Positions 1 to 10,099 of a DNA stretch of 49,804 nucleotides are shown in pieces; within the stretch, counting starts at the first letter, position 1; each line of letters opens with the position of its first letter. A program made the position numbers and the translations under genes. Below the pieces are notes generated by a model. The model was not told where the DNA came from. It saw only the letters and a list, made by a program, of their open reading frames with translations, and ran no database searches. This stretch comes from Streptomyces albus subsp. chlorinus. Lineage in GTDB: Bacteria; Actinomycetota; Actinomycetes; Streptomycetales; Streptomycetaceae. Where the stretch lies: positions 4,494,048 through 4,543,851 of the forward strand of contig NZ_VJOK01000001.1 in NCBI RefSeq assembly GCF_013302895.1, written 5' to 3'.

Positions 1-819
1 GGCCGCGACACCGCCCAGATCATCGAGGCCGCCGCCCGGGGCGAGCTGTCCGCGCTGGTGGTGGGCGGCGTCGGCATCGAGGACCTGCCCGACCCGGCGC
101 GGGCCCGGCAGGCGCTGGAGGCGGTGGACTTCCTCGTCAGCCTGGAGCTGCGGCCCGGTCCCGTCACGGAGCGGGCCGATGTGGTCTTCCCCGTCTCCGC
201 CACCGCCGAGAAGTCCGGCACCTTCCTCAACTGGGAGGGCCGGGTGCGCATGTTCGAGGCCGCGCTCAAGCCGGACCAGATGACCCGCCGCCACGTGCAG
301 CCCGACGCCCGGGTGCTCCACATGCTCGCGGACGCGCTCGACGTCCATCTGGGACTGCCCGACGTGCGCACGATCCGCGCCGAACTCGACCGCCTCGGCC
401 GCGGCCGGGGCAGCGCCCGGCTGTCCGCGCCCCTCCCCGGGGTGCGCTCGCTGCCCCAGCCGGGGCCCGGTGAGGCCGTGCTCGCGGGCCACCGGATGCT
501 GCTCGACCAGGGCCGGCTCCAGGAGGGCGACGAGGCCCTGGCCGGCACCCGGCACCCGGCGCCCGCCCGGCTGTCGGCGGCCACGGCCGCCGAGATCGGC
601 GCGGCCGACGGCGACACGCTGGCCGTCGCCGGTCCGCGCGGCGAGGTACGGCTGCCGCTGCGGATCACCGAGATGCCCGACCGGGTGGTGTGGCTGCCGC
701 TCAACACCGTCGGCTCCGGCGTCGCGGCCGACACCGGCGCTGTCCCCGGCGACCTGGTGCGCATCGCGCCGGGGAGCGCGGGTGCCACCGGCCGCGACCG
801 CGAGGAGGTGGAGGCATGA
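1..819 (+). CDS. nuoG: NADH-quinone oxidoreductase subunit G, C-terminal part (5' end outside window)
   Basis: The open frame runs in from base 1 and ends at TGA 817-819, leaving 272 residues of the C-terminal region. NuoG is the large iron-sulfur subunit of the NADH-input arm of complex I. What is visible is the end of the molybdopterin-oxidoreductase-like fold, with the typical stretch around residues 60-80 (VVFPVSATAEKSGTFLNWEG), then a molybdopterin-dinucleotide-binding-like beta domain from about residue 180. The N-terminal Fe-S cluster domains lie outside the window. It is followed directly by other nuo genes in conventional order, which makes the assignment firm. The last codons overlap the ATG of a small frame with a strong SD (816-938). 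The tail is rich in Gly, Arg and Glu. Confidence 0.93.
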   Translation, partial: GRDTAQIIEAAARGELSALVVGGVGIEDLPDPARARQALEAVDFLVSLELRPGPVTERADVVFPVSATAEKSGTFLNWEGRVRMFEAALKPDQMTRRHVQPDARVLHMLADALDVHLGLPDVRTIRAELDRLGRGRGSARLSAPLPGVRSLPQPGPGEAVLAGHRMLLDQGRLQEGDEALAGTRHPAPARLSAATAAEIGAADGDTLAVAGPRGEVRLPLRITEMPDRVVWLPLNTVGSGVAADTGAVPGDLVRIAPGSAGATGRDREEVEA

Positions 820-938
820 GCGACCGACCGGACGGCGCGGACACCGCCGTGTCCGCGCCCCGCGGGCGCGCCGCGCGCCCGGAGCCGATGTGCCCGCCCA
901 CGACCCCCACCCCGAGGAGGGAGGCGCCGCATGAGTGA
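816..938 (+). CDS. possible 40-residue small ORF bridging nuoG and nuoH
   Basis: ATG 816 overlaps the nuoG TGA as ATGA, and the frame ends at TGA 936-938, inside the nuoH start region (ATG 931). A very good SD (AGGAGGTGGAGG, 803-814) sits just before ATG 816. The 40-residue product is rich in Arg, Pro and Ala, has one Cys and no hydrophobic segment, and I recognise no family. Its role could be a small accessory peptide or translational coupling that carries ribosomes from nuoG to nuoH across 111 bases. It could also be an accident of a GC-rich spacer. The case rests on the SD and the double overlap only. Confidence 0.35.
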   Translation: MSDRPDGADTAVSAPRGRAARPEPMCPPTTPTPRREAPHE

Positions 939-2355
939 CCTCGTCATGGCCGCCCCGTCCCAGCGGAGCGTCCTCGCCGCCGAGGATCTGTCGATGTTCG
1001 GCACGGACCCCTTCTGGCTGGTGGCGCTGAAGGCCGTCTTCTGCTTCGCGTTCCTGATGGTGACCGTGCTCGTCTCCATCGTCTTCGAGCGGAAGATCGT
1101 CGGCTGGATGCAGCTGCGCATCGGCCCCAACCGGCATGGACCCTGGGGGATGCTCCAGTCGCTCGCCGACGGCGTGAAGCTGATGCTCAAGGAAGACATC
1201 GTCGTCAAGGGCAGCGACAAGCTCGTCTACCTGCTGGCTCCGATCATCGGCGCCGTGCCCGCCTTCATGGCGATCGCGGTCATCCCGTTCGGGCCCGCCG
1301 ACAACCAGATCTCGGTCTTCGGCCACCGCACGGCGATGCAGCTGACGGACATGCCCGTCGCCGTCCTCTACATCCTGGCCACCGCCTCCATCGCCTCCTA
1401 CGGAGTGGTGCTGGCCGGCTGGTCGTCCGGCTCGACGTATCCGCTGCTGGGCGGCGTGCGGGCCACGGCCCAGATCATCAGCTACGAGATCGCGATGGGC
1501 CTCAGCTTCGCCGCGGTCTTCCTCTACTCCGGTTCGATGTCCACCTCGACCATCGTGGGGGAGCAGGCGGACGGCTGGTTCGCGTACCTGCTGCCGGTCT
1601 CCTTCCTGATCTACCTGCTGTCGATGGTGGGCGAGGCGCACCGCGCCCCGTTCGACATGCCGGAGTCCGAGGGCGACCTGGTCGCGGGTTTCCAGACCGA
1701 GTACAGCTCGATCAAGTTCGCGATGTTCATGCTGACCGAGTACATCCACGTGGTGACGGTCTCCGCGCTCGCGGTCACCCTCTTCCTGGGCGGCTGGCGG
1801 GCCCCGGCGCCGCTGTCCACCTGGTGGGAGGGCGCCAACCACGGCTGGTGGCCGCTGCTGTGGTTCGCCGCCAAGCTCGCCGTGCTGATCTTCTTCTTCA
1901 TCTGGATCCGCGGCACGCTCCCCCGGGTGCGCTACGACCAGTTCATGAAGCTCGGCTGGAAGGTGCTCATCCCCGTCGCGCTGGTGTGGCTGATGCTCGT
2001 GGCCACCGTCCGCGCCATGCGCAACGAGGGCTGGGACTACAGCGAGGTCGTCTACTGGGTCGCCGGATGCGCGCTGGCGCTGCTGCTGATCTCCTTCGTC
2101 GTGGACTTCTTCCGCCGCGGGCCCGAGGAGGACGAGCAGCCGGAGCAGGCGAAGCAGAAAGAGCCGTTCGACCCGATGGCGGGCGGCTTCCCCGTACCGC
2201 CGCTGCCCGGGCAGACGCTGCCGCCGGTGCCACGGCGGCCCTCGCGGGCGGCGCGCGACCGGGAGCGCGAGCCGGTCGGCGCCCAGGCGGGGCCCGGCGG
2301 CACGACCACCGCCACTGACGCAACCACCGAGAGCAAGGGGGCTGACGGTGCCTGA
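931..2355 (+). CDS. nuoH: NADH-quinone oxidoreductase subunit H (cluster 1)
   Basis: 474 residues. NuoH (ND1 family) is the membrane subunit joining the hydrophilic arm to the proton-pumping arm and lining the quinone channel. About eight hydrophobic helices occupy residues 25-390. Family hallmarks are [21 protein letters not shown] (about 50-70), [12 protein letters not shown] (about 77-88) and [19 protein letters not shown] (about 236-254), the last holding the acidic loop facing the quinone chamber. Start ATG 931 has GGAGGGAGG at 915-923. After the membrane core there is a hydrophilic tail of about 85 residues rich in Pro, Glu and Arg. Bacterial NuoH proteins are commonly about 320-350 residues, so this is extended. 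The stop overlaps the nuoI GTG by 8 bases. Confidence 0.97.
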   Translation: MSDLVMAAPSQRSVLAAEDLSMFGTDPFWLVALKAVFCFAFLMVTVLVSIVFERKIVGWMQLRIGPNRHGPWGMLQSLADGVKLMLKEDIVVKGSDKLVYLLAPIIGAVPAFMAIAVIPFGPADNQISVFGHRTAMQLTDMPVAVLYILATASIASYGVVLAGWSSGSTYPLLGGVRATAQIISYEIAMGLSFAAVFLYSGSMSTSTIVGEQADGWFAYLLPVSFLIYLLSMVGEAHRAPFDMPESEGDLVAGFQTEYSSIKFAMFMLTEYIHVVTVSALAVTLFLGGWRAPAPLSTWWEGANHGWWPLLWFAAKLAVLIFFFIWIRGTLPRVRYDQFMKLGWKVLIPVALVWLMLVATVRAMRNEGWDYSEVVYWVAGCALALLLISFVVDFFRRGPEEDEQPEQAKQKEPFDPMAGGFPVPPLPGQTLPPVPRRPSRAARDREREPVGAQAGPGGTTTATDATTESKGADGA

Positions 2356-3019
2356 GAACCCCGTGGCCGGCTTCGGCGTGACCTTCAAGGACATGTTCAA
2401 GAAGCGGCTGACCGAGCAGTACCCCGAGTACAAGAAGCCGACGGCACCCCGCTTCCACGGCCGCCACCAGCTCAACCGGCACCCGGACGGGCTGGAGAAG
2501 TGCGTCGGCTGCGAGCTGTGCGCCTGGGCCTGCCCGGCCGACGCCATCTATGTCGAGGGCGCCGACAACACCGACGAGGAGCGCTACTCGCCGGGTGAGC
2601 GCTACGGCCGCGTCTACCAGATCAACTACCTGCGCTGCATCCTGTGCGGGCTGTGCATCGAGGCGTGCCCCACCCGGGCGCTGACGATGACGAACGAGTA
2701 CGAACTGGCCGACTCCTCGCGCGAGTCCCTCATCTACACCAAGGAGGAGCTGCTCGCGGGCCTGGAGGACGGCATGGTGGACACGCCGCACGCCCTCTAC
2801 CCCGGCACCACGGAGAAGGACTACTACCGCGGCCGGGTCACCGAGGCGGCACCCGGCACCGTACGGCAGACGCCCACCGACACCGGTGCGCCGCAGGAGT
2901 CCGCCGACACCTACGGGGCCGACGAGCCGGCCGCGGGCGAGGCCTACACGGGCGAGTCGGCCGGGGTGGGCCCCATGACGCACGGCACCGTGACGGCCAG
3001 CGGGGAGGGCGACCGATGA
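2348..3019 (+). CDS. nuoI: NADH-quinone oxidoreductase subunit I, 2x[4Fe-4S] (cluster 1)
   Basis: 223 residues from GTG 2348. This is the TYKY-type ferredoxin subunit that carries electrons through clusters N6a/N6b to NuoB. Two ferredoxin motifs are intact: [12 protein letters not shown] (about residues 53-64) and [12 protein letters not shown] (about 98-109). The N-terminus has the amphipathic helix typical of NuoI ([20 protein letters not shown]). The last 70 or so residues are hydrophilic and low in complexity (Thr, Gly, Glu) and are probably disordered. The gene overlaps nuoH at its start and nuoJ at its stop (ATGA, 3016-3019), so translation is probably coupled. Confidence 0.97.
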   Translation: MPENPVAGFGVTFKDMFKKRLTEQYPEYKKPTAPRFHGRHQLNRHPDGLEKCVGCELCAWACPADAIYVEGADNTDEERYSPGERYGRVYQINYLRCILCGLCIEACPTRALTMTNEYELADSSRESLIYTKEELLAGLEDGMVDTPHALYPGTTEKDYYRGRVTEAAPGTVRQTPTDTGAPQESADTYGADEPAAGEAYTGESAGVGPMTHGTVTASGEGDR

Positions 3020-3939
3020 CCGTGCCGTCCGAGACGATGCTGCTCGCCGCCGCGACCGCCACCTCCACGGGCGAGGCCGTCCAGTTCTGGGTGCTGGGCA
3101 CCGTCGCCGTCCTGGGCGGGCTGGGCACCGTGCTGATGCGCCGTGCCGTGCACAGCGCGCTCTGCCTGGCCACGACCATGATCATTCTGGCGGTGTTCTA
3201 CCTCGCCAACGGCGCCTACTTCCTCGGCGTCGTCCAGATCGTCGTCTACACCGGCGCGGTCATGATGCTGTTCCTGTTCGTGCTGATGCTCGTCGGCGTC
3301 AGCACGGCCGACTCCCTCACCGAGACCCTCAAGGGCCAGCGGTGGCTCGCCGCCGGCTGCGCCCTGGGACTCGGCGTCCTGCTGATCTCCGGCATCGGCC
3401 AGGTGACCGTCAAGAGCTTCAACGGACTGGGCGCCGCCAACGCGCAGGGCAACGTCCCGGCGCTGGCCTCGCTGCTGTTCACCAAGTACGTCGTCGCCTT
3501 CGAGGTGGTCGGCGCGCTGCTGACCGTCGCCGCCGTCGGCGCCACCCTGCTGACCCACCGCGAGCGCGTCGAGAAGATCAAGTCGCAGCGCGAGCAGGCC
3601 GAGGAGCGGATCCGCGACGGCAAGCAGGTCACCCCGCTGCCCGCCCCCGGCGTCTACGCCCGCCACAACGCGGTGGACCGCCCGGCGCTGCTGCCCGACG
3701 GCACCCCCTCCGAGCTGAGCGTCAACTCCACGCTGCGCAAGCGCGGTCAGATCCGCGAGGTGAGCGCCGAGCAGGTCGCCCGTCTCGCCGCGATCGAGCA
3801 GCGCACCGCCGAGTACCACGGCCGCTCCACCTATCCGGGCCCCAAGGACCCGGGTGTGCGCGCGGTCGAACGCAGCCGGGACGCCGACGGCGAGCCGCCG
3901 GCCGACCGTCGTACCGAGCGCGAGGAGGCCGCCCAGTGA
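3016..3939 (+). CDS. nuoJ: NADH-quinone oxidoreductase subunit J (cluster 1)
   Basis: 307 residues from ATG 3016, overlapping the nuoI stop. NuoJ (ND6 family) is a five-helix membrane subunit between NuoH/NuoA and NuoK that holds the conformational pi-bulge helix. The core is residues 20-185, with the family segment [22 protein letters not shown] at about 72-93. Beyond it is an unusually long hydrophilic C-terminal tail of about 120 residues (charged, with [20 protein letters not shown], then Pro/Arg/Glu-rich). NuoJ is usually under 200 residues in other bacteria. The tail probably faces the cytoplasm. The stop overlaps the nuoK GTG (3936). Confidence 0.96.
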   Translation: MTVPSETMLLAAATATSTGEAVQFWVLGTVAVLGGLGTVLMRRAVHSALCLATTMIILAVFYLANGAYFLGVVQIVVYTGAVMMLFLFVLMLVGVSTADSLTETLKGQRWLAAGCALGLGVLLISGIGQVTVKSFNGLGAANAQGNVPALASLLFTKYVVAFEVVGALLTVAAVGATLLTHRERVEKIKSQREQAEERIRDGKQVTPLPAPGVYARHNAVDRPALLPDGTPSELSVNSTLRKRGQIREVSAEQVARLAAIEQRTAEYHGRSTYPGPKDPGVRAVERSRDADGEPPADRRTEREEAAQ

Positions 3940-4235
3940 GCCCGGTCAACTACGTCTACCTGGCGGCGCTGCTGTTCACCATCGGCGCCACCGGGGTCCT
4001 CCTGCGGCGCAACGCCATCGTGGTGTTCATGTGCGTGGAGCTGATGCTCAACGCCGCCAACCTGACGCTGGTCGCCTTCTCCCGCATGCACGGCAACCTC
4101 GACGGCCAGATCATGGCGTTCTTCGTCATGGTCGTCGCCGCCGCCGAGGTCGTGGTGGGCCTCGCGATCATCGTCATGCTCTACCGCTCCCGCCACTCGG
4201 CCTCGGTCGACGACGCCAGCCTGATGAAGCTGTAA
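3936..4235 (+). CDS. nuoK: NADH-quinone oxidoreductase subunit K (cluster 1)
   Basis: 99 residues from GTG 3936, the normal length for NuoK (ND4L/MrpC family), a three-helix membrane subunit with two buried glutamates in the proton path. The conserved segments [18 protein letters not shown] (helix 2, with the first Glu) and [20 protein letters not shown] (helix 3, with the second Glu) are intact. The gene overlaps nuoJ by four bases (GTGA) and precedes nuoL by 13 bases. Confidence 0.97.
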   Translation: MSPVNYVYLAALLFTIGATGVLLRRNAIVVFMCVELMLNAANLTLVAFSRMHGNLDGQIMAFFVMVVAAAEVVVGLAIIVMLYRSRHSASVDDASLMKL

Positions 4236-4248
4236 GGGGTACGAACCA

Positions 4249-6201
4249 GTGGAGTCAATGATCGGACTGCTCGTCGGAGTGCCCCTGCTCGGCGCCGCCG
4301 TGCTGCTGTGCGGCGGGCGGCGCCTGGACAAGGCGGGGCACTGGCTGGCGACCCTGCTGGCCGCGGCCTCCTTCGCGATCGGCGCGGCGCTGTTCTCCTC
4401 GATGCTGGGGGAGGACGTCGCGCACCGGGCGATGCACAGCAAGCTGTTCTCCTGGGTGCCGGTGGAGGGCTTCCAGGCGGATGTGGCCTTCCAGCTCGAC
4501 CAGTTGTCGATGACGTTCGTCCTGCTGATCACCGGCGTGGGCACCCTCATCCACCTCTACTCGGTCGGCTACATGGAGCACGACCCGAACCGCCGCCGCT
4601 TCTTCGCCTATCTCAACCTCTTCCTCGCGGCGATGCTGCTGCTCGTCCTGGCCGACAACTACCTGCTGCTGTACGTCGGCTGGGAGGGCGTGGGCCTCGC
4701 CTCCTACCTGCTGATCGGGTTCTGGCAGCACAAGCCGACCGCGGCCACCGCGGCGAAGAAGGCGTTCCTGGTCAACCGCGTCGGTGACGCGGGACTGGCC
4801 ATCGCCATCTTCCTGATGTTCACCACCTTCGGCACCTTCGCCTTCGCGCCCGTGCTCGGCGGCGCCGACGCCGGGCACGCGAGCGAGGGCAAGCTGACCG
4901 CGATCGGGCTGATGCTGCTGCTCGCCGCGTGCGGCAAGTCGGCGCAGGTGCCGCTCCAGTCCTGGCTCGGGGACGCGATGGAGGGCCCCACCCCGGTCTC
5001 GGCGCTCATCCACGCGGCGACGATGGTGACCGCGGGCGTCTACCTGATCACCCGCTCGGGCGCGGTCTTCGACGGGGCGCCGGACGCGCAGCTGGTGGTG
5101 GTCGTGGTCGGCGCGGTCACGCTGCTGTTCGGTGCGATCGTCGGTTGCGCCAAGGACGACATCAAGAAGGCCCTGGCGGGCTCGACCATGTCGCAGATCG
5201 GCTACATGGTCCTGGCCGCCGGGCTCGGCCCGATCGGCTACGCGTTCGCCATCATGCACCTGGTCACCCACGGCTTCTTCAAGGCCGGCCTCTTCCTCGG
5301 CGCCGGGTCGGTGATGCACGGCATGAACGACGAGGTCGACATGCGGCGCTACGGGGGCCTGCGGAAGTACATGCCCGTCACCTTCGTGACGTTCGGCCTG
5401 GGCTACCTCGCCATCATCGGCTTCCCCGGCCTGTCCGGGTTCTTCTCCAAGGACCAGATCATCGAGGCGGCCTTCGCCAAGGGCGGCACCGAGGGCTGGA
5501 TCCTGGGCGCGGTCACCCTGCTGGGCGCGGCCATCACCGCGTACTACATGACCCGCGTGATGCTGATGACCTTCTTCGGCGAGGAACGCTGGCGCCAGGC
5601 GCCCACCCCCTCGCCGGACCAGCCCGACGTGGAGCCCGCCGCCGAGACCCGGGGCGAGCACGCCGAGCCGCACCCGCACGAGTCCCCGAAGGTCATGACG
5701 ATCCCGATGATCGTGCTGGCCTTCGGTTCCGTCTTCGCGGGCGGCCTCTTCAAGGCCGGCGACTCCTTCGTGAACTGGCTGGAGCCCGTGACCCGGTTCG
5801 AGCACGGGCACTCCCCGGTCTCCGCCACCACGGTGACGACGGCCACCGTCGTGGCGCTGGTCATCGGCGTGGGCGCGGCCTGGCTCCAGTACGGGCGCAG
5901 GCCGGTGCCCGCCGTCGCGCCGCGCGGCAGCCTGCTGACCCGGGCGGCCCGCCGCGATCTGCTCCAGGACGACTTCAACCACGTGGTGCTGGTCAGCGGC
6001 GGTACGCATCTGACCCGCAGCCTGGTCTACCTCGACCACAAGCTGGTCGACGGCGCCGTCAACGGCACGGCCGCCGGCTTCGGCGGGCTGTCGGGGCGAC
6101 TGCGGCGGCTCCAGAACGGGTTCGCCCGCTCGTACGCGGTCTCCATGTTCGGCGGCGCGGCGGTGCTGATCGCGGCGACCCTGCTGATGAGGGCGGTCTG
6201 A
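4249..6201 (+). CDS. nuoL: NADH-quinone oxidoreductase subunit L, antiporter-like (cluster 1)
   Basis: 650 residues from GTG 4249, with AAGGGG at 4234-4239. NuoL (ND5) is the distal antiporter-like proton-pumping subunit. The Glu helix is seen in [18 protein letters not shown] (about residues 143-160), the broken-helix Lys in [35 protein letters not shown] region (about 223-257), and the second half-channel in the [21 protein letters not shown] segment near residue 340. A hydrophilic insert rich in Pro, Glu and His at about 450-480 precedes the last helices. It lies in the operon between nuoK and nuoM. Confidence 0.97.
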   Translation: MESMIGLLVGVPLLGAAVLLCGGRRLDKAGHWLATLLAAASFAIGAALFSSMLGEDVAHRAMHSKLFSWVPVEGFQADVAFQLDQLSMTFVLLITGVGTLIHLYSVGYMEHDPNRRRFFAYLNLFLAAMLLLVLADNYLLLYVGWEGVGLASYLLIGFWQHKPTAATAAKKAFLVNRVGDAGLAIAIFLMFTTFGTFAFAPVLGGADAGHASEGKLTAIGLMLLLAACGKSAQVPLQSWLGDAMEGPTPVSALIHAATMVTAGVYLITRSGAVFDGAPDAQLVVVVVGAVTLLFGAIVGCAKDDIKKALAGSTMSQIGYMVLAAGLGPIGYAFAIMHLVTHGFFKAGLFLGAGSVMHGMNDEVDMRRYGGLRKYMPVTFVTFGLGYLAIIGFPGLSGFFSKDQIIEAAFAKGGTEGWILGAVTLLGAAITAYYMTRVMLMTFFGEERWRQAPTPSPDQPDVEPAAETRGEHAEPHPHESPKVMTIPMIVLAFGSVFAGGLFKAGDSFVNWLEPVTRFEHGHSPVSATTVTTATVVALVIGVGAAWLQYGRRPVPAVAPRGSLLTRAARRDLLQDDFNHVVLVSGGTHLTRSLVYLDHKLVDGAVNGTAAGFGGLSGRLRRLQNGFARSYAVSMFGGAAVLIAATLLMRAV

Positions 6202-6204
6202 GAC

Positions 6205-7875
6205 ATGTCTGTAGCGAACACAGGATTTCCTCTGCTGACGGCCACGGCAGCGCTGCCCGCCGTCGGCGCCATCGCGACCGCGGCCGTACCGGCGGTCAGG
6301 CGCACGGCGGCCAAGTGGCTGGCGCTGCTGGTCTCCCTGGCCACCCTGGTGCTGGCCGCGGCGGTGCTGATCCGCTTCGACCCGGACGGCGCCCGCTACC
6401 AGCTGACCGAGTCGCACGCCTGGATCTCCGACTTCGGGGTCCGCTACGAGCTGGGCGTGGACGGCATCGGCGCCGCGATGATGGCGCTGACCGCGCTGTT
6501 GGTCCCGTTCGTCATCGGCGCCGGCTGGCACGACGCCGACCCCGCGGCGGGGGAGGAGCGGCCCCACAGCCGCTGGCGGCCCACCCAGGGGTTCTTCGCG
6601 CTGATCCTCGCCGTCGAGGCGATGGTGCTGGTCTCCTTCGCCGCCACCGACGTCTTCCTCTTCTACGTCTTCTTCGAGGCCATGCTCATCCCGATGTACT
6701 TCCTCATCGGCGGCTTCGGGGACCGGGCGCACGCGGCCGGTGAGGAGGAGGGCGCCAAGCAGCGCTCCTACGCGGCGGTGAAGTTCCTGCTCTACAACCT
6801 GGCCGGCGGGCTGGTCATGCTGGCCGCCGTCATCGGGCTGTTCGTCGTCAGCTCCGACAGCCTGGGCGAGGGCACCTTCTCGCTGCCGGAGCTGCTCAGG
6901 GCCCGCGCGAGCGGCGACCTGACGATGTCGGCGACCACCGAACGGCTGCTGTTCGGTGGCTTCTTCCTCGCCTTCGCCATCAAGGCGCCGCTGTGGCCGC
7001 TGCACACCTGGCTGCCCAACGCGATGGGGGAGGCCACGGCGCCGGTCGCGGTGCTCATCACGGCGGTGGTCGACAAGGTCGGCACCTTCGCGATGCTCCG
7101 CTTCTGCCTGGGCCTGTTCCCGAACGCCAGCGACTGGGCCACCCCGGTGGTGCTGGGCCTGGCGCTGGTGAGCGTGCTCTACGGGGCGCTGCTCGCGGTC
7201 GGGCAGCGGGACATCAAGCGGCTGGTGGCGTACGCGTCCATCTCGCACTTCGGCTTCATCATCCTGGGCGTCTTCGCGATGACCAGCCAGGGCCAGGGCG
7301 GGGCGACGCTCTACATGGTCTTCCACGGCATCTCGACGGCCGCGCTGATGCTGGTGGCCGGCTTCCTCATCTCGCGCCGCGGCTCGCGGCTGATCGCGGA
7401 CTACGGCGGGGTGCAGAAGGTGGCGCCCGTGCTGGCGGGCACCTTCCTGGTGGGCGGCCTGGCGACGCTGTCGCTGCCGGGACTGGCGCCGTTCGTCAGC
7501 GAGTTCCTCGTCCTGGTCGGCACCTTCAGCCGCTACCCGGTCGCCGGGATCATCGCGACCGCGGGCATCATTCTGGCCGCGCTGTACGTGCTGGTGCTCT
7601 ACCAGCGCACGATGACGGGCCCGGTCCGCAAGCCGGAGATCGAGGGGATGCCGGACCTGAGGGTGCGCGAGGTGGCCGTGGTGGCGCCGCTGGTGGCGCT
7701 GCTGATCTTCCTCGGCGTCTTCCCCAAGCCGCTCACCGAGATCGTGAACCCGGCGGTGGAGCACACCCTCTCGGACGTACGGAAGAAGGACCCGAAGCCG
7801 CAGCACCCGGTCGCCGACCGGACGACCTGGTTCGACTACAAGCCTGCGGGGCACGGCGGAGGTGACCACGAGTGA
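6205..7875 (+). CDS. nuoM: NADH-quinone oxidoreductase subunit M, antiporter-like (cluster 1)
   Basis: 556 residues from ATG 6205, three bases after the nuoL stop. NuoM (ND4) is the middle proton-pumping antiporter-like subunit. The conserved Glu segment is YVFFEAMLIPMYFLIGGF (about 153-170), and the Lys segment is AIKAPLWPLHTWLPNAMGEA (about 258-277). The ISHFGFIILG region with a conserved His is also present. A His-rich hydrophilic end (GHGGGDHE) overlaps the nuoN GTG at 7872. The length is slightly above the family norm of about 500 because of loop insertions and the tail. Confidence 0.97.
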   Translation: MSVANTGFPLLTATAALPAVGAIATAAVPAVRRTAAKWLALLVSLATLVLAAAVLIRFDPDGARYQLTESHAWISDFGVRYELGVDGIGAAMMALTALLVPFVIGAGWHDADPAAGEERPHSRWRPTQGFFALILAVEAMVLVSFAATDVFLFYVFFEAMLIPMYFLIGGFGDRAHAAGEEEGAKQRSYAAVKFLLYNLAGGLVMLAAVIGLFVVSSDSLGEGTFSLPELLRARASGDLTMSATTERLLFGGFFLAFAIKAPLWPLHTWLPNAMGEATAPVAVLITAVVDKVGTFAMLRFCLGLFPNASDWATPVVLGLALVSVLYGALLAVGQRDIKRLVAYASISHFGFIILGVFAMTSQGQGGATLYMVFHGISTAALMLVAGFLISRRGSRLIADYGGVQKVAPVLAGTFLVGGLATLSLPGLAPFVSEFLVLVGTFSRYPVAGIIATAGIILAALYVLVLYQRTMTGPVRKPEIEGMPDLRVREVAVVAPLVALLIFLGVFPKPLTEIVNPAVEHTLSDVRKKDPKPQHPVADRTTWFDYKPAGHGGGDHE

Positions 7876-9542
7876 CCGGGATGGCAGACGTGGAGGCGAC
7901 GGGCGGTGTCCACAGCCTGTGGACAGTCGCGGCGGAGGCGGGTGACAAGCTCCAGGCGCCCAGCATCGAGTACGGGAAGCTGTCCCCGACACTGATCGTG
8001 CTGGGGGCCGCCGCGCTCGGTGTCCTCATCGACGCGTTCGCGCCGCGCAAGGTCCGCTACGGCGCGCAGGTGTTCGTCGCGCTGGTGGGGCTGGCCGCGG
8101 CGTTCGCCGCCGTCGTCGGGCTGGCGGCGTCCGGAGCGGGCACCTCCGACGCGCAGATCGCCGGGATGGGTGCCCTCGCGGTGGACGGCCCCGCCCTCTT
8201 CCTCCAGGGCACCCTGCTGCTGGTGGGCATCGTGGGCGTCTTCACCTTCGCCGAGCGGAGACTGGAGCCGTCCGCGCACGGGTCCCGGGTGGACTCGTTC
8301 GCCGCGCAGCCCGCCTCGGTGCCCGGCGGCGAGGGCGAGCGGCAGGCGGTCAAGGCGGGCTGGACGACCACCGAGGTCTTCCCGCTGCTGATGTTCGCGG
8401 TGGGCGGCATGCTGCTCTTCCCGGCCGCCAACGACCTGCTGACCCTCTTCATCGCGCTGGAGGTCTTCTCCCTCCCGCTGTACCTGCTGTGCGCGCTGGC
8501 CCGCCGCAGGCGGCTGCTGTCCCAGGAGGCTGCGGTCAAGTACTTCCTGCTCGGCGCCTTCTCCTCGGCGTTCCTGCTGTTCGGCACCGCGCTGCTGTAC
8601 GGCTACGCCGGCACGGTGGGCTACTCGGGCATCGCCCGGGTCGTCTCCGGCGCCGACGCGGTCAGCGACCCGGTGCTCGCCCAGACCGCGGGCAACGACG
8701 CGCTGCTGCTGATCGGCGGGGCCCTGGTGGTGATGGGGCTGCTCTTCAAGGTCGGCGCCGTCCCCTTCCACATGTGGACCCCCGACGTCTACCAGGGCGC
8801 GCCCACGCCGGTGACCGGCTTCATGGCGGCGGCCACCAAGGTCGCGGCCTTCGGCGCGCTGCTGCGGCTGCTGTACGTCGTGCTGCCGGGGCTGCGCTGG
8901 GACTGGCGCCCGGTGATGTGGGGCGTGGCGATCCTGACGATGCTGGCCGGTGCCGTGGTGGCCATCACCCAGACGGACGTCAAACGGCTGCTGGCCTACT
9001 CCTCCATCGCCCACGCGGGCTTCCTGCTGGCGGGCGTCATCGCCACCTCGCAGGACGGCATCTCCTCGGTGCTGTTCTACCTGGGCGCCTACTCGTTCGT
9101 GACGCTGGGCGCGTTCGCCGTGGTCACGCTGGTACGGGACGCGGGCGGCGAGGCGACGCACCTGTCCAAGTGGGCGGGTCTGGGGCGGCGTTCGCCGCTG
9201 CTGGCGGCCGTGTTCGCCGTCTTTCTGCTGGCCTTCGCGGGCATCCCGCTCACCTCGGGCTTCGCCGGGAAGTTCGCGGTGTTCAAGGCGGCGGCCGAGG
9301 GCGGGGCCGGTGCGCTGGTGGTGGTCGGTGTGATCGCCTCCGCCATCGCGGCCTTCTTCTATCTGCGGGTCATCGTCCTGATGTTCTTCAGCGAGCCGCA
9401 GACCGACGGGCCGAGCGTGGCCGTGCCGAGCGTCATGACGACCTCGGCCATCGCGATCGGCGTGGTGGTGACGGTCGTACTCGGTGTCGCACCGCAGTAC
9501 TTCCTTGATCTGGCGGGGCACGCGGGGGTGTTCGTACGGTGA
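7872..9542 (+). CDS. nuoN: NADH-quinone oxidoreductase subunit N, antiporter-like (cluster 1)
   Basis: 556 residues from GTG 7872 (ATG 7881 is an alternative start). NuoN (ND2) is the proximal antiporter-like subunit. It shows the conserved Glu helix (TLFIALEVFSLPLYLLCALA, near residue 195), the broken-helix Lys (LLFKVGAVPFHMWTPDVYQG, near 295) and YSSIAHAGFLLAG near residue 380. A hydrophilic loop of about 40 residues follows helix 3. This is the last gene of the operon; a strong hairpin begins 40 bases after the stop. Confidence 0.97.
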   Translation: MTGMADVEATGGVHSLWTVAAEAGDKLQAPSIEYGKLSPTLIVLGAAALGVLIDAFAPRKVRYGAQVFVALVGLAAAFAAVVGLAASGAGTSDAQIAGMGALAVDGPALFLQGTLLLVGIVGVFTFAERRLEPSAHGSRVDSFAAQPASVPGGEGERQAVKAGWTTTEVFPLLMFAVGGMLLFPAANDLLTLFIALEVFSLPLYLLCALARRRRLLSQEAAVKYFLLGAFSSAFLLFGTALLYGYAGTVGYSGIARVVSGADAVSDPVLAQTAGNDALLLIGGALVVMGLLFKVGAVPFHMWTPDVYQGAPTPVTGFMAAATKVAAFGALLRLLYVVLPGLRWDWRPVMWGVAILTMLAGAVVAITQTDVKRLLAYSSIAHAGFLLAGVIATSQDGISSVLFYLGAYSFVTLGAFAVVTLVRDAGGEATHLSKWAGLGRRSPLLAAVFAVFLLAFAGIPLTSGFAGKFAVFKAAAEGGAGALVVVGVIASAIAAFFYLRVIVLMFFSEPQTDGPSVAVPSVMTTSAIAIGVVVTVVLGVAPQYFLDLAGHAGVFVR

Positions 9543-9581
9543 TGCGCTGAATGCCCGTCAGTTCCCCGTCACAGCAGTACC

Positions 9582-9624
9582 AAGCGCCGCCGGAGCCACT
9601 CACCGAGCGTCTCCGGCGGCGCTT
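9582..9624 (+). terminator. nuo cluster 1 terminator hairpin
   Basis: Perfect 14-bp inverted repeat, 9582-9595 (AAGCGCCGCCGGAG) with 9611-9624, with a 15-base loop. It starts 40 bases after the nuoN stop. There is no long T run, as is usual in Streptomyces. Confidence 0.8.
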
Positions 9625-9685
9625 CTTGATGCACCGGTGATGTACCAGTGACAACAAGTACGCGGAAACGGTAGGAACTCCAAGC

Positions 9686-10069
9686 ATGGGTTGTGTGATT
9701 CTCCGCAAGAAAAACAGCGGATACCAAGGAAAGCAGGGCGGCACCTTCACCGAGGGCGTCTCCGCCGAGTCGGTGGGAGCCAAGGGTCTGTGTCTGCACG
9801 TCCTGCACATTCCGGCCAACTCCCGGGGGGAGCCCCATCTGCACGCGGGGCACGAGTCGGCGATCTATGTGGTCAACGGCGTGCACGAGATCTGGCACGG
9901 CGAGGATCTGGAGAACCGCGACACCCTGCACCCCGGCGACATGGTCTACGTCCCGCCGAACATGCCGCACATGCCGGTCACCGGCGTGGAGCCCGTCACC
10001 GTGGTGGTGGCGCGCACCGACCCCCGCGAACAGGAGTCGGTGCACCTGCTCTCGCCGCGCGACCCCTGA
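9686..10069 (+). CDS. small single-domain cupin protein
   Basis: 127 residues from ATG 9686. A single cupin_2 barrel fills the protein. Motif 1 gives His51, His53 and Glu57 (GEPHLHAGHESAIYVVNG), and motif 2 gives His95 (GDMVYVPPNMPHMP), so all four usual metal ligands are present. Small cupins of this type are sugar-phosphate isomerases, dioxygenases or binding proteins, and the sequence alone does not decide which. There is no signal peptide, so it is probably cytoplasmic. It lies 143 bases after nuoN behind a terminator, so it is probably transcribed on its own. A weak SD (GTAGGAACT) precedes the start. It is convergent with the lipoprotein gene at 10154. Confidence 0.85.
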   Translation: MGCVILRKKNSGYQGKQGGTFTEGVSAESVGAKGLCLHVLHIPANSRGEPHLHAGHESAIYVVNGVHEIWHGEDLENRDTLHPGDMVYVPPNMPHMPVTGVEPVTVVVARTDPREQESVHLLSPRDP

Positions 10070-10099
10070 GGAGGCGACGCGCCGCGCGAGGAGCGGCGA

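Noticed and set aside
4255..7992. 1245-codon open frame on the minus strand
   Set aside because: It lies opposite nuoL and nuoM and its product is an Arg/Gln/Gly/His-rich string with no domain; it is an antisense shadow of high-GC codon use.
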